From assembly GCA_026936335.1 (NCBI GenBank), contig JAPMXV010000061.1:124001-188000 (forward strand): a stretch of 64,000 bases of DNA, written 5' to 3'. Positions 10,293 through 20,692 of the stretch are shown here, piece by piece. The notes beneath the pieces are model-generated. The model ran no database searches and was not told the origin of the DNA. It worked only from the letters and a program-made list of their open reading frames with translations. The position numbers and the translations under genes are program-made. Source of the stretch: Mantamonas sphyraenae (lineage: Eukaryota > CRuMs > Mantamonadidae). Position 1 is the stretch's first letter. Each line of letters begins with the position of its first letter.

Positions 10293-11444
10293 GTGTGGAT
10301 GGAAGATGTGGTTCCATTTTCTGGGGTGGAACACATGTGTCCATGATGACCACACAGGGGAGCATGCGTTGCGCTGCTCCTCCCACGCAAATACCTGACT
10401 TTTCTTTTTAGAACATGAGCGAGGGTGCATCGAACAACTCTGGATCCGGATTCGGCGGTGGCTTCGGCGGCCGTGGCGGCGAGCGCGGTGAGCGTGGTGG
10501 CCGTGGTGGAGGCCGTGGCGGTGGCCGTGGCGGAGGCCGTGGTGGTGGCCGTGGCGGTGGACGTGGCGGTGGCCGCGGCCGTGGCCGTCGTGGCGACGAC
10601 AAGGAGGCCTGGGTGCCCGCTACCAAGCTGGGCCGTCTGGTGCAGGCGTACGTTTGAGAGTGTGGCATGGGTCGCGGTTGTCCTGTGTGCTGTGTGACCG
10701 TGTGCGAGAGAGGGATTGCATCGCATGCGCTTTTCCACCGACCCACAATCTCACACCCCCCACCCGCAACACACACACACACAGTGGCAAGATCAAGAGC
10801 ATTGAGGAGATCTACCTCTTCTCTCTGCCGATCAAGGAAGCTCCCATCATCGACTTTTTCCTGCCCACGCTGAAGGACGAGGTGCGTTTTTGTGTGTGGG
10901 AAAATGCAGCTGAGCGCTGCGGGTGTTTGTGTTTGACTCTCCTTTCCCCCCCCCCACCCACCCGTGTGCCTCCCACTCACACATCCCACTCCCCATCCAC
11001 CCACCCTCCTCTTGACTCCCGTGTCCAACAGGTCATGAAGATCATGCCTGTGCAGAAGCAGACGCGTGCCGGTCAGCGCACTCGCTTCAAGGCGTTTGTG
11101 GCTGTGGGTGACTACTCGGGCCATGTGGGTCTGGGTGTCAAGTGCGCCAAGGAGGTGGCTACGGCCATCCGTGGTGCCATCACTCTGGCCAAGCTGTCTG
11201 TGATCCCTGTGCGTCTGGGCTACTGGGGCAACAACATCGGTGCCCCGCACACTGTGCCCACCAAGGTGAGCGGCAAGTGCGGTTCCGTGACTGTGCGTCT
11301 GGTGCCTGCACCCAAGGGTACCGGTCTGGTGGCCGCCCTTGTGCCCAAGAAGCTGCTGAGCATGGCTGGTGTGGGTGACGTGTACACCCAGACGTCCGGT
11401 CGCACCAAGACCATGGGCAACCTGATCAAGGCTACCTTTTACGC
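10293..11444. repeat. Right arm of RPS2 inverted repeat
   Basis: Inverted match to 1-1152 (see the left arm). It includes about 120 bp of leader upstream of the RPS2 ATG, so core promoter and 5' UTR were duplicated with the coding sequence. RPS2 copy B itself continues to 11589 beyond the comparable part of the left arm. Confidence 0.92.
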
Positions 11445-11589
11445 CATTGCCAACACGTACGCCTACCTGAGCCCCGAGCTGTGGGAGCAGAACGAGCTGC
11501 GCAAGACCCCGTACCAGGAGTTTACCGACTTCCTGGCCAAGCCCACCAAGGGCCCCGCGCGCCGCACCAAGTACTCTGGCGACCAGTAA
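10415..11589 (+). CDS. RPS2: 40S ribosomal protein S2 (uS5), copy B, complete
   Basis: Exons 10415-10647, 10785-10881 and 11032-11589 give 295 residues, close to animal RPS2. Intron 1 is phase 2 (GTACGT donor, CA-repeat acceptor); intron 2 is phase 0. The RGG-rich tail, [19 protein letters not shown], the S5 core and the C-terminus [20 protein letters not shown] are all present. Directly upstream, CTGACTTTTCTTTTTAG four bases before the ATG looks like a branch site plus 3' splice site. Together with the GGGTGAGG near 10274 this suggests a 5' UTR intron. Copy A lacks the TAG at that point. Coding identity to copy A implies recent duplication or gene conversion. Confidence 0.97.
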
Positions 11590-11901
11590 ATGGATGGTTG
11601 TTTGATGAAAACACACACTGATGATTGCACTGTTGGGTTCGCCTTTTCTTGTGGGGTTGTTTGTGGAGGAGTGTGTGTGGTCTCCCATCGTTCATCTTCA
11701 TTGTCATTCCCTCGCTCCACCCTGCCTGCTCCTTCCACGGGACTCTCCTTTGACTCTGCGTGTGGCTCGTCCGGTTGTTGGGCAGGGATGTTGTGCACAA
11801 AGTTGCTGAGCAACTTCTGCGCTTTCCTCGGCAACTTTTCCCAACACCCAAGACACAACCCACACGTCGCACGCGCGGTACCAAGCAGCCGAGCCACAAC
11901 C
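11590..11901. other. Intergenic region between RPS2 and MLF
   Basis: 312 bp between two plus-strand genes. I see no RNA gene or repeat. The MLF frame is open upstream of the chosen ATG, with an alternative ATG at about 11789, but that extension has no recognisable domain. This stretch should hold the RPS2 3' UTR and the MLF promoter. Confidence 0.5.
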
Positions 11902-12951
11902 ATGGACGATCTGTTTGCGCAACATCGACGCATGATGCAGAGCATGCGGGACGACTTTTACGACCAGCAAGCGTTTTACGACGACGACGGCGGAAGCGGC
12001 CAGGGAAACAGCCGCATCTCTGTCAACAGTGGCCGCACGGAGGGCCGTTCGCAGCCAGTACGTTGTGAAGAGGGAACAGTGTTGTTTTGGCTGTGGACGG
12101 AAGGCAAATAGGCCGGGGACGGTGGCTTTCCGACACTTTCCGCCCATTTCGAGCAGACGGAAAGGGCGCTGACACTCATCACCCGCCCACAGCTGATTGA
12201 GGAGTATGAGGAGGAGACAGGCCAGCACGACGGAACGGACGATACACACGCATACACCCGTTCCGGCAATGATTATTCAGGTGCATCCTACAGCGTGCAA
12301 GAGGCCAGCGACGACGAAGAGGAGGAGCAACCACAAACGCACCAGCGTTCGCGCACCTCCCAGCGTCAGAGCCACAGCAGCAACAGCGGAGGCGACCTGA
12401 TGGGCTTTGGAGGCGGCTTTGGCGGCGGCTTTGGCGGATCCATGCTGTCGTCATTCTTTGACGACGACGACTTTTTCGGCGGCGGCGGCTTCGGCAGCTT
12501 TGGCAGCTTTGGCAGCGGCTTTGGCGGCGGTGGCGGCGGCTCCGGCACGTACACAAGCTCGTACACGTCGTACAGCAGCAGCAGCAGCAGTGGACGCAAC
12601 GGAGGACAGCCTGTGGTGTATTCATCAAGCAAAACGGTGCGACGCGGCCCAAACGGAGTGACGGAGATCCAGCACACGGAACACGACAGCCGCACGGGCC
12701 AGCGCAAGAGTGCCTTGCAGCGTTCCATTGGGGACAAGCACAGGTACATGGAGCAGGTGGAGGACAGCGATGGCTACGTGGAGACCACGGAGCGCCTGCA
12801 CAACATCCGCGAAGACGAAAAGGACGACTTTGATGCCGAGTGGGACCGTGAAGCCAGTGCAGGGCGTCTTGGACGCTACGGTGACTCACAGCGACGTCGA
12901 GGAAGCGGTGGTGGTGGTGGCAGTGGACGACGCATTGGCTACAGCAAATGA
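11902..12951 (+). CDS. Myeloid leukemia factor (MLF) family protein
   Basis: Two exons, 11902-12057 and 12193-12951 (phase-0 intron), 304 residues. The N-terminus MDDLFAQHRRMMQSMRDDF and a Gly/Phe-rich middle ([25 protein letters not shown]) lead to the MLF core. The core contains GGQPVVYSSSKTVRRGPNGV, TEIQHTEHDSRTGQRK, RSIGDKHRYMEQ and DDFDAEWDRE. MLF proteins are cytosolic/nuclear adaptor-like proteins; relatives occur in flagellated protists. The core order (TVR..GV.E, D..G..K...G, F..EW) is diagnostic. The GF-rich stretch resembles a DnaJ linker, but there is no J domain or HPD. Confidence 0.85.
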
Positions 12952-12955
12952 TTCA

Positions 12956-13058
12956 TCAAGAAGCGTTCAAACTTCCGTCACGGCGCACATCGTCCTCCGA
13001 CTCTTGCACATCGGTGTCGTTGTTGGGGTTGGAAGAGCCAGTGTGCAGTTCATCGCGT

Positions 13059-13090
<32 letters not shown>

Positions 13091-14902
13091 TGCCGGCCCA
13101 ATCTTGGCAGGGACATCCAGGAGCCGGTCCCAGCGACGATCGAGGAGCCAAAGGACGATGCCGAGGCAGAGAGCGAGAAAGTCGAGGGAGCACATGAGCA
13201 TGAGGGCCCATGTGAACACTTCGTAGTAGTCGCGTGTGCCACCCATGAGTGGTGCGACGGCGAGAACAAAGGCGCTCTCCAGGGCGGTGGTGACCGCGTT
13301 TGCGGTGTCGATGTGCTTGCTGACGACGAGTCTGCGAATGGCAATGCGTGTGGCAGCAGGCACAATGCCCAGGGAAATGGCCTGGAAGAGGATGGGCACG
13401 AGGAGTTCCCAGGAAAAGTAGAGACCAACGGTGGCAATGAGAGAGGAGAGCATGGCCAGAAGGAGGAGCTGGGGCACGTCGCCGTTGTACAACATCCACA
13501 GGCGCGAAAGCATGGAGACGGCAATGCTCATGACATAGGCAATGGCGCTGGCAACGCCTGCCTCACTCAGAGGAATCTTGTAGTTTTCCAGGACCACGCT
13601 GGGCCAGAAGAGCATCATGGTCAAGTTGATGGAGGAGGAAAAGGACGTGGACAGGGCCATCAGCCAGAAGAGACCCGGAAGTTGGGTGACACTGGCCCAG
13701 GCCGCACGCACGCCCGTTTCACGGTGCGATTGAGAACGCCAGCCACTGGTGCCACCCGGCTCGGCCGCGTCACCCGCGTAGCTGTGACTGTTGCCACTGG
13801 ACATGTCTGTCATTTCCGAGTTGCCACTGGCCATCATGGTGCCGTAGTGGGCTGGAGTGACGCCTGCGGCGGCGGCAAGTAGCGAGGGCCCGGGGGCTTG
13901 GGTTTGGGCAATGGCGGCGGCGGGGCCACGTGCACCAAACAGCTGATTCTGGGTGTCGATGAGACGGCGTGTCTCCTGGGCACTCTGCCAATCGATGGGA
14001 TCAAGACGCAGGAGGGGAGAGGAGAAGCGATCGATGCCGTACAAGGAAAGCTGGAGGATCCATCCGATGAGAACCACACAGAGCATGACAAGGCCTGCTG
14101 TACGTACGCCGGCAGAGTAGGCAAGGGCACTGAGGACTGCAATGCCCGAGGCGTTGCCGAGCTGGCCAAAAACCTGCTGGACAGCGTCGACGACGGCCGG
14201 AGATGGGAAGCGCTGGTGTCGGTGACCAAACACATCTGCACCGACATCGGATGGGGTGCCTGGGAACCATCGAGTTGTGGTCATGCTCTGTGCAGCGCGG
14301 ACGGTGGGGTTGCCCAAGCCAAAAACGATGCGGGAGAGGACGAGGTAGGGGAAGGAGTCGACGCCAATGTACCACGCGGTGGAAAATAAGATAATGGTGG
14401 CACCCAGGACGGTGCTGATCTCGCGGTTGACGGTAAAGGTGAACGGGAGGGCAAAGAGGAGGTTGGGCACAAAGCTGGCGGCATACACCCATGCCAGCTG
14501 CTCAAAGTTGTTGATCCAACCCAAGCGGACGAGCATGCTGTGACCCGTGGCAGCCACGATGTTGTCCGCAAACATGGTGGAGCCCAGAATGAGGGCGGTG
14601 AGAAGCATGACGGCGGTGCGTGTTGGCACTCGGGCAGGGTGCATGATGTGGTCGTCATTGTTCAACCACTTGCCACCTGGACGGGTGCCTGTGCTCATTG
14701 TCGTCACTTTGGACGCCGGGGCGTGTATAGGCTCTTCTCCCAATGCACTGGGCGAGGGCAACGCATCCGCAAGCCGTTCATTGTCGTGGCTGAACGACGC
14801 ATACTCGCTCACATCCGACGGCGACGAGTGCAACCGGCTGTCGATGTGCAGCACCTTTGTGTGTCCGCCATGGCGCAGCGACGAGTGCGGCGCCTCGTCC
14901 AT
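12956..14902 (-). CDS. Major facilitator superfamily transporter
   Basis: Single exon, 648 residues from the ATG at 14902. After a polar N-terminus of about 90 residues come hydrophobic segments consistent with about 12 transmembrane helices. The first half carries LLFALPFTFTVNR and SRIVFGLGNPTVRAAQSM, a degenerate MFS loop followed by TTTRWFPG. A central cytosolic loop of about 130 residues, rich in Ala/Gly/Ser, separates the two halves. The end is a run of ten Asp (encoded by (GTC)10 on the plus strand, 13061-13090) and an acidic tail. Layout resembles MFSD1-type lysosomal or fungal MFS carriers; substrate unknown. It converges on MLF with only 4 bp between stops. Confidence 0.8.
13061..13090. 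repeat. (GTC)10 trinucleotide tract coding poly-Asp
   Basis: Pure ten-unit trinucleotide repeat inside the C-terminal tail of the MFS transporter. It is read on the minus strand as ten Asp codons and is likely length-polymorphic. Confidence 0.95.
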
Positions 14903-15069
14903 TGCGGCGGTGAAAAGGGCACGCGGGAAGGGGAAAGGGTTGGTGGAAGGGGGGGACGGCAATCAAGAGGAGAACAGGTGGCCGGGGGGGGAGGGGGGAC
15001 GGTTTGCAATGTGCACAATGTGTGTGAGTGGCCTAGCATGAGTATCGCAAGTGCTCATCTCATGCGCCA

Positions 15070-15865
15070 ATGCAGCCACAGAGAATGTCGTCGTCGTCGT
15101 CGTCGTCATCGTCTGCTGCGCAGAGTGTGGTGGACAGGCCGCTGAGCAAGGGCAAGAACGAAGTCAACCTGGCTGCGTTCTCGTTTCTGTTCAGTGAGCT
15201 GATTCAGTATTCACAGAAGCGGTCCAACTCGTTGGAGGAGTTGGAAAACAAGTGAGTGTGATGGTTGCCGCGGCGTGGGATCGGCCCCTCTCGGCGCACG
15301 TGTGGCTCACACACGGATGGGACACACACGCAGGCTGTCGGACATCGGGTACCAGGTGGGCGTGCGTGTCTTGGAGCTGCTGGTGTTGCGCGAAAAGAAC
15401 TGCCGCAGGGAAACGGAGCTGGTGAAGATGCTGGTGTTTATCCAGAACACTGTGTGGAAGTGCCTCTTTGGCAAGGCCGCCGACTTTCTCGAGCGCTCCA
15501 CAAGCCTTGCCGACGAGTACATGATTTCTGAAAAGGGCGAACTGCTGGTCAACCAGTTTATCTCTGTGCCCAACGACATGGACGGCGTCCAATGCGGCAG
15601 TTTCGTGGCGGGCATTGTCAAAGGCGTGCTCGACTCGGGCGGCTTTGTACGTTCTCCCCTCTCTCTGTTCCCCCATTGCCTAATGCCTCACCTCGCACCG
15701 ATCCCCGCCCCCCAACCCTGTCGTACTCACCGCTGACACGATGTGTTGTGTCTGCACACACAGCCTGCACGCGTCACAGCGCATTACATTTACGAGGGTG
15801 AAGTGATGACCAAGAGCACGATCCTCATCAAGTTTGACCAGGAGGTGCTGGAACGTGAGGGATGA
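15070..15865 (+). CDS. TRAPPC5: TRAPP complex subunit 5 (Bet3 family)
   Basis: Three exons: 15070-15251, 15334-15646, 15764-15865; 198 residues (human protein 188). After a Ser-rich start comes NLAAFSFLFSELIQYSQKR, then LSDIGYQVGVRVLELLVLRE. Next come LVFIQNTVWKCLFGKAADFLE, and in exon 3 ARVTAHYIYEGEVM with LIKFDQEVLERE. These match the TRAPPC5/Trs31 order, including the Bet3-fold GxxxGxRxxEL motif. TRAPP tethers ER-derived vesicles and acts as a Rab1 (Rab-family) exchange factor at the Golgi. Both introns end in CACACG/CACACACAG-type acceptors. Divergent from the MFS gene (167 bp). Confidence 0.93.
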
Positions 15866-15933
15866 TGGAAGGGTGGGCAGAGAGGGGGAGAGTGTACATA
15901 AATCGAACTGAGTGTCCCTCAGGCACCCAACAC

Positions 15934-16932
15934 ATGGACGCGTTGAAAACGGCCAAAGCCCGGTTCGAGCTGGACCTAGTGGCACCAAACCACAACGATT
16001 TGTATGCATCGACAGACTCGGTACATATGCGTCAATGGGACTCGGGTGGTGATGCACAGGAAGGGAGGGGCAAGGACGAGCAGGAGGCGCAGGAGCGGAC
16101 ACGGAAGGAGCAGCTGCGGCAACGCGTACGCAGCAAGGTGCGTGCACGCAACAGCAGCCGGAAGCAGGATGAGCAAGGTGCTGGGGATAACACAGAGGAT
16201 GGGGGTGCGTCGAGGGAAAAGCTGGTCGAGGTGCGAGGCGTGGGAGCGTCTGCGCTTGCGTCGAAGCGAGGGACGTCGTCGCCGGGGAGCAGGGAATCCT
16301 CGTCGCGGATGATGCAAGCTGCACCCAAGCACCATTTGCCCAAGTATCGCGTGGGTCGGTACCAGGAGGACGGGGAGGAGGAGAAGGAGGAGCAGGAGCA
16401 GGACGAGGGGGCACAGCGTGTGGTGCTGCTGCCCACGGGGGGACAGATGATGCCACGCAGCACACCACAAGGGGTCGAGGTGTACAGTAGCGCCATTGAA
16501 GATGCGTCGAATGAGCAGCAGGTGTTGGCTTCGGAAATCAGCCGGCTGCAGCACAAGGTGGACACTCTGCAGGCGAGGCGTTCAAAGCTGCAGGTGGACA
16601 AAACACGGGACCAGATGCGACTGGCAGCCAGGCAGCAGATGCAGGATATGCAACAGAGGCTGATCCAGGCACATCGAGTGCGTGTGTTGCAGCTGCTCAA
16701 GGACAAGGAGGAGGCGTTGATTTCGCTGACAGAACGACAGAGGGCCATCCAGGATCAGATCGAGGCGCTGCAACTGGAGTTTCACGACGTTCAGGCCGAC
16801 ATCGAAGAGACGGAAAACCGTTTTGTGCGTGAAAACGCCTCTCTGGAACGCAAGCTGGACAAGGAGATTGAGACGCACCGGCTGGCTGTGCTGGGAGATC
16901 TCGAGCAGCAGTTGAAGCGAGTGACGAGGTGA
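15934..16932 (+). CDS. Coiled-coil protein of unknown function
   Basis: 332 residues from the ATG at 15934 in one exon. Residues 1-35 (MDALKTAKARFELDLVAPNH) are not low complexity and may be the conserved part. The middle is charged and repetitive (Glu/Gln/Arg). The last 150 residues form a long heptad coiled coil (ASEISRLQHKVDTLQARRSK through ENASLERKLDKEIETHR). There is no membrane segment or signal peptide. Such a layout is common in centrosomal, ciliary and golgin proteins, but nothing here decides between them. It starts 68 bp after the TRAPPC5 stop on the same strand. Confidence 0.7.
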   Translation: MDALKTAKARFELDLVAPNHNDLYASTDSVHMRQWDSGGDAQEGRGKDEQEAQERTRKEQLRQRVRSKVRARNSSRKQDEQGAGDNTEDGGASREKLVEVRGVGASALASKRGTSSPGSRESSSRMMQAAPKHHLPKYRVGRYQEDGEEEKEEQEQDEGAQRVVLLPTGGQMMPRSTPQGVEVYSSAIEDASNEQQVLASEISRLQHKVDTLQARRSKLQVDKTRDQMRLAARQQMQDMQQRLIQAHRVRVLQLLKDKEEALISLTERQRAIQDQIEALQLEFHDVQADIEETENRFVRENASLERKLDKEIETHRLAVLGDLEQQLKRVTR

Positions 16933-17026
16933 TGATGGCAATCGTATGAAACACACCCACACCCACACACACGTTGTTTTCGCCACTGCGTTGATTCATC
17001 GCCATCCCAACCATCACAAAAGTCCG

Positions 17027-18064
17027 ATGTTTTCGCGGGGAAAACTCGCCGTCCAGCGAGCAGCTGGCCCCGTGCGGAGTGCAGGTGCACGGCTTCTGCA
17101 CACGACACTGGAAGAGCGAAAGGGGGAGGAACGAGCGATGGGACCGAGCAGTAGCAGCAGCAACACTGCAACAGCTCCACCATTGTCATGGGTGGACACA
17201 CACGCACCAGAGGCGGCGCGGCCTTACTTGCATCTGATGCGCATCGACAAACCCATCGGTTCCTATTTATTGCTTGCACCGTGTCTATTCTCCACGGCGC
17301 TGGCCAGCAGCCACAGCCTGCCATCACCGGCCCTGCTGGCCACGTTTGCGGTGGGGTCGGTGGTCATGCGTGGCGCAGGGTGCACCATCAACGACATCCT
17401 CGACAGGGACATCGACAAGGCTGTGGCGCGCACTGCCACACGACCTCTGGCCTCGGGAGCCTTGAGCGTGACTCAAGCCACGGCGTTTCTGGCTGCACAG
17501 CTGTCCATGGGCCTGGGGGTGCTGTTGACCCTCAACGAACCGACCATCAAGCTTGCGGCGGCGTCACTGGGTCTGGTGGCCACGTATCCATTGATGAAAC
17601 GGATCACATACTGGCCACAGTTGTTTCTGGGCCTGACTTTCAATTGGGGGGCACTGGTGGGCTGGAGTGCAGTGCACGGTGAGCTTGATCTGGGCGCGGT
17701 GCTTCCCCTCTACGCAGGTTGCATCGCCTGGACCATCTACTACGACACCATCTACGCACACCAGGACAAGGAAGACGACGTCAAAGTGGGTGTCAAATCG
17801 ACGGCGTTGCTGTTTGGAGAGCACACGAAGCGTGTGCTGGCCGGATTTGGGGTTGCCACCATGGCTGGGTTTCTGGCAGCTGGCCACCACGTGGGCCTTT
17901 CTGCACCCTTTTACGTGGCCAGTGGCTTGGGGGCGGCACATCTCGCGTGGCAACTGACCACTGTGGATTTGGATGACCGCGGGTCGTGCTGGGAAAAGTT
18001 TGTGAGCAACCGGTGGTTTGCAGCCATCATGTTTGGTGGGATTGTGGCGGGACAGGTGTGGTGA
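17027..18064 (+). CDS. COQ2: 4-hydroxybenzoate polyprenyltransferase, mitochondrial
   Basis: Single exon, 345 residues. The first ~45 residues are Arg/Ala/Ser-rich and lack acids until TTLEERK, as expected for a mitochondrial presequence. Membrane-embedded UbiA prenyltransferase follows: PYLHLMRIDKPIGSYLLL, the first Asp-rich motif INDILDRDIDKAVART, GALSVTQA, then YPLMKRITYWPQLFLGL with FNWGALVGWSAV. The second Asp-rich motif is YAHQDKEDDVKVGVKSTALL. These Asp motifs bind the prenyl-diphosphate via Mg2+. The enzyme couples 4-hydroxybenzoate to a polyprenyl chain in ubiquinone synthesis. It ends 30 bp from the stop of the convergent ABC transporter. Confidence 0.96.
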   Translation: MFSRGKLAVQRAAGPVRSAGARLLHTTLEERKGEERAMGPSSSSSNTATAPPLSWVDTHAPEAARPYLHLMRIDKPIGSYLLLAPCLFSTALASSHSLPSPALLATFAVGSVVMRGAGCTINDILDRDIDKAVARTATRPLASGALSVTQATAFLAAQLSMGLGVLLTLNEPTIKLAAASLGLVATYPLMKRITYWPQLFLGLTFNWGALVGWSAVHGELDLGAVLPLYAGCIAWTIYYDTIYAHQDKEDDVKVGVKSTALLFGEHTKRVLAGFGVATMAGFLAAGHHVGLSAPFYVASGLGAAHLAWQLTTVDLDDRGSCWEKFVSNRWFAAIMFGGIVAGQVW

Positions 18065-18094
18065 GTGTGGAGAATGGACAATGCCCGCGCGTGT

Positions 18095-20457
18095 TTACTT
18101 TGTGGACAGTTGCTTGCTGACGAGGTTTGCGTAGATGCCATTGAGACGCATGAGCTGGTCGTGGGTGCCACGTTCGACAATACGACCCTGGTCGAGGACA
18201 ATGATGAGATCTGCACTCTTGACGGTGGACAGCCTGTGTGCGACGACAATGGTGGTACGTCCCTTCATGATGGAATTGAGGGCACTCTGGACCACCGCTT
18301 CGCTCTCGGTGTCGAGATTGGAGGTTGCTTCGTCCAGAATCAGGATGGCCGGGTCACGCAGCACCGCACGTGCGATGGCAATGCGTTGCTTCTGGCCGCC
18401 AGAACACTGCACGCCCCGTTCGCCCACAGTCGTGTCGTATCCGTGCGGAAAGGCCTCGATGAATCCGTGCGCGTTTGCGCTTTGGGCAGCAGCCCGGATT
18501 TCATCGGCCGTGGGCACGTGGCCTTGGTCGTGTGTGCGTCCGTAGGCAATGTTGTCGCCAATGGTGCCACTAAACAATGGAGGCTCCTGTCGTACCACGC
18601 CGATGTGCTTGCGCACCCACGTCGGGTTGAGGTCACGCAGGGGCTGACCGTCCACGAGGATGTCGCCTTGCTGCGGGTCGTAGAATCGTTGCAAAAGGGC
18701 CAGAATGGTGGATTTGCCACTTCCCGACGGGCCCACAATGGCCACCATGGCACCACGGGGCACGTCAAAGGAGACGCCATCGAGGACCTGTGCGTCGGGC
18801 CGCGTTGGGTAGCGGAAGCGCACATTGCGAAAGGTGATGTGACCCTTCAAGGGCTGGGAAGGGCTTGCGCCTGCATCGACGGGGATGGACGGTTCACTGG
18901 CCAGTGTTTCAAAGACGCGCGAGGACGAGGCACTGGCACGCACGAGTTCGCTGTACAGCATCGACATCTGAGTCAGCGACGCGTTGAGCTGGCGTGTCAG
19001 AAGCATCACAGACGCAAGTTGGTCCTGCTGCAGCGTGCCGCTTTCGATCATGCGGCCGCCCATGAGAAAGACAAGCAGGACTGGACGGACGGCAGGCGCG
19101 AGAGAGGGACGGGGTGTCAGTTTCCTGAGCATCACACACACACGTGCACACGATCCTGCACACGATCCTTCTGTCGTCACCTACATGCGACAGACACCCC
19201 AAGAGACTGGACGGCATAAAAGGTGCCTGTAAGGGCGCCGAGACGCTGTGCTTGGGCCTGTGCCCGGTCGATCTGGTCGGCATACTTGCGCTCCGCGAGA
19301 GACTCGTTACTAAAGGCACGCACGGTGCGAATGAGGGAGAGGGATTCCGAGGCAATGGCATTGGCCTTTGCCTTTTCGTCGTGGAGTTGGTTGCTGAGGG
19401 AGCGGAGGTAGCGTCCAAAGGCGCTGCCGACGAGAACCATGGCCGGGAGACCGACGGAGATGGCAAGGCCAAACTCGGTGCTCACCATAAAGATGGACAC
19501 CAGGGAGCCAGCGAGGGTGCCTACGGATCGCAGGCCGAGGGAGACGGCGTGCTTGACACCGGTGCGAATCTCTTGCACGTCGCTGCTCAGACGCAGGATC
19601 ATGTCGCCCACGGGGGTGTCGTCAAAGAAGCCCACGTCCTGTTGGAGGTACACATGGAAGAGTTGACGTCGCAGACGGCTGGCCATGGCTTCGGTGGCGG
19701 TGGAGAGGGCGTGCAACGAAGCGTAGTGGCAGACGGCCTTGGCCACCACCAACGAGACGGCATTGGCGGCTGGGATGGCCAGTGACTGGCCTGATGCCAC
19801 CACAGACACGAGGGTTCCAAACGAAGCCACCACGGCAAAGCTGAGGACACTCTCCACGGCAATGAGAACCGCCGAGAGCAGGTACCATGGCCATTCAGGT
19901 GCAAGGAGGAGCTTGACCTTTTCCCACCACGTCATTTCGTCGTCTTGTTGCGTCTCGGTGGTTTCAGCATGGGTGTCGTCCTGTGCGGGGCGGTTGTCGT
20001 TCTCGTCGGCGTTTGGTCGCGGAGAGGCCGCATGAACCACACCCGGTTGCAGCCATGTGCTCGGTTCCAGCGATGCGAGCTGGTCGCATGTCCATTGGAC
20101 CGCACATTGAAGGCCCTGCAAGGCGTATTGGCTCTGTTGCATGACCAGAGGGACCACGCGGATGCTTGCAGAGGCACAGACAACGTGTGCGGGCGAACAC
20201 GGCGTGACGATCACTCGAGGAGCAAGCACAAGAGGCTCGGCGACTGCGGGTGCCATGGAAACGTTGGTGCGCACTACAGACGACGAAAAGAGTCGGTGAG
20301 TGCGCTGTGGGACTTGGGTGGTGGACTGCAGAGGCACGGCGGTGATCGCACGTGCAGCACAGTGCACCACACCACGCTGCGCTTCGACGCGAGTGGCATG
20401 GGTGCCCAGCGTGCGACACACAGCCAACCCTACGGATCGACACGGATCTCTGTGCAT
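18095..20457 (-). CDS. ABCB-type half transporter, probably mitochondrial
   Basis: Two exons, 20457-19185 and 19080-18095 (104-bp phase-1 intron, GTAGGT donor, CTGAC branch, polypyrimidine tract), 752 residues. The N-terminal ~130 residues are basic and rich in Ser/Ala/Thr (CRTLGTHATRVEAQRGV), resembling a mitochondrial targeting region. The membrane domain runs from WYLLSAVLIAVESV through VQEIRTGVKHAVS and ESLSLIRTVRAFSNE. The ATPase domain has Walker A GPSGSGKST, Q-loop VVRQEPPLFSGTI, signature CSGGQKQRIA (one residue off LSGGQ), Walker B AILILDEATS and H-loop VAHRLST. It therefore works as a homo- or heterodimer. Closest in layout to ABCB8/ABCB10 or TAP-like proteins; substrate unknown. 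Confidence 0.92.
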
Positions 20458-20692
20458 CGGAGGGAGGGTCGGCACGATGTGGGGCGAGTCGCGCGAGCCG
20501 GGCCAGAGGCGGATCAAAATTGCATTCGTAAGGAAGGGGAAGGGAGATTCTTGGAGCACGTCATCGGCGATGTGTGTGTGTGTGTGTTGGACCAGGTGGA
20601 GGGGGGTTGGGGGCGCACGGGGCGAAGGGCGGGGGTCGGGAAAGTGATCAGGAACCAATCGCTCACCTCCTTCGCGGGCCGGAAAACACAGC

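Noticed and set aside
12407-12661. Gly/Phe-rich region suggesting a DnaJ protein
   Set aside because: No J domain or HPD motif; downstream core matches myeloid leukemia factor.
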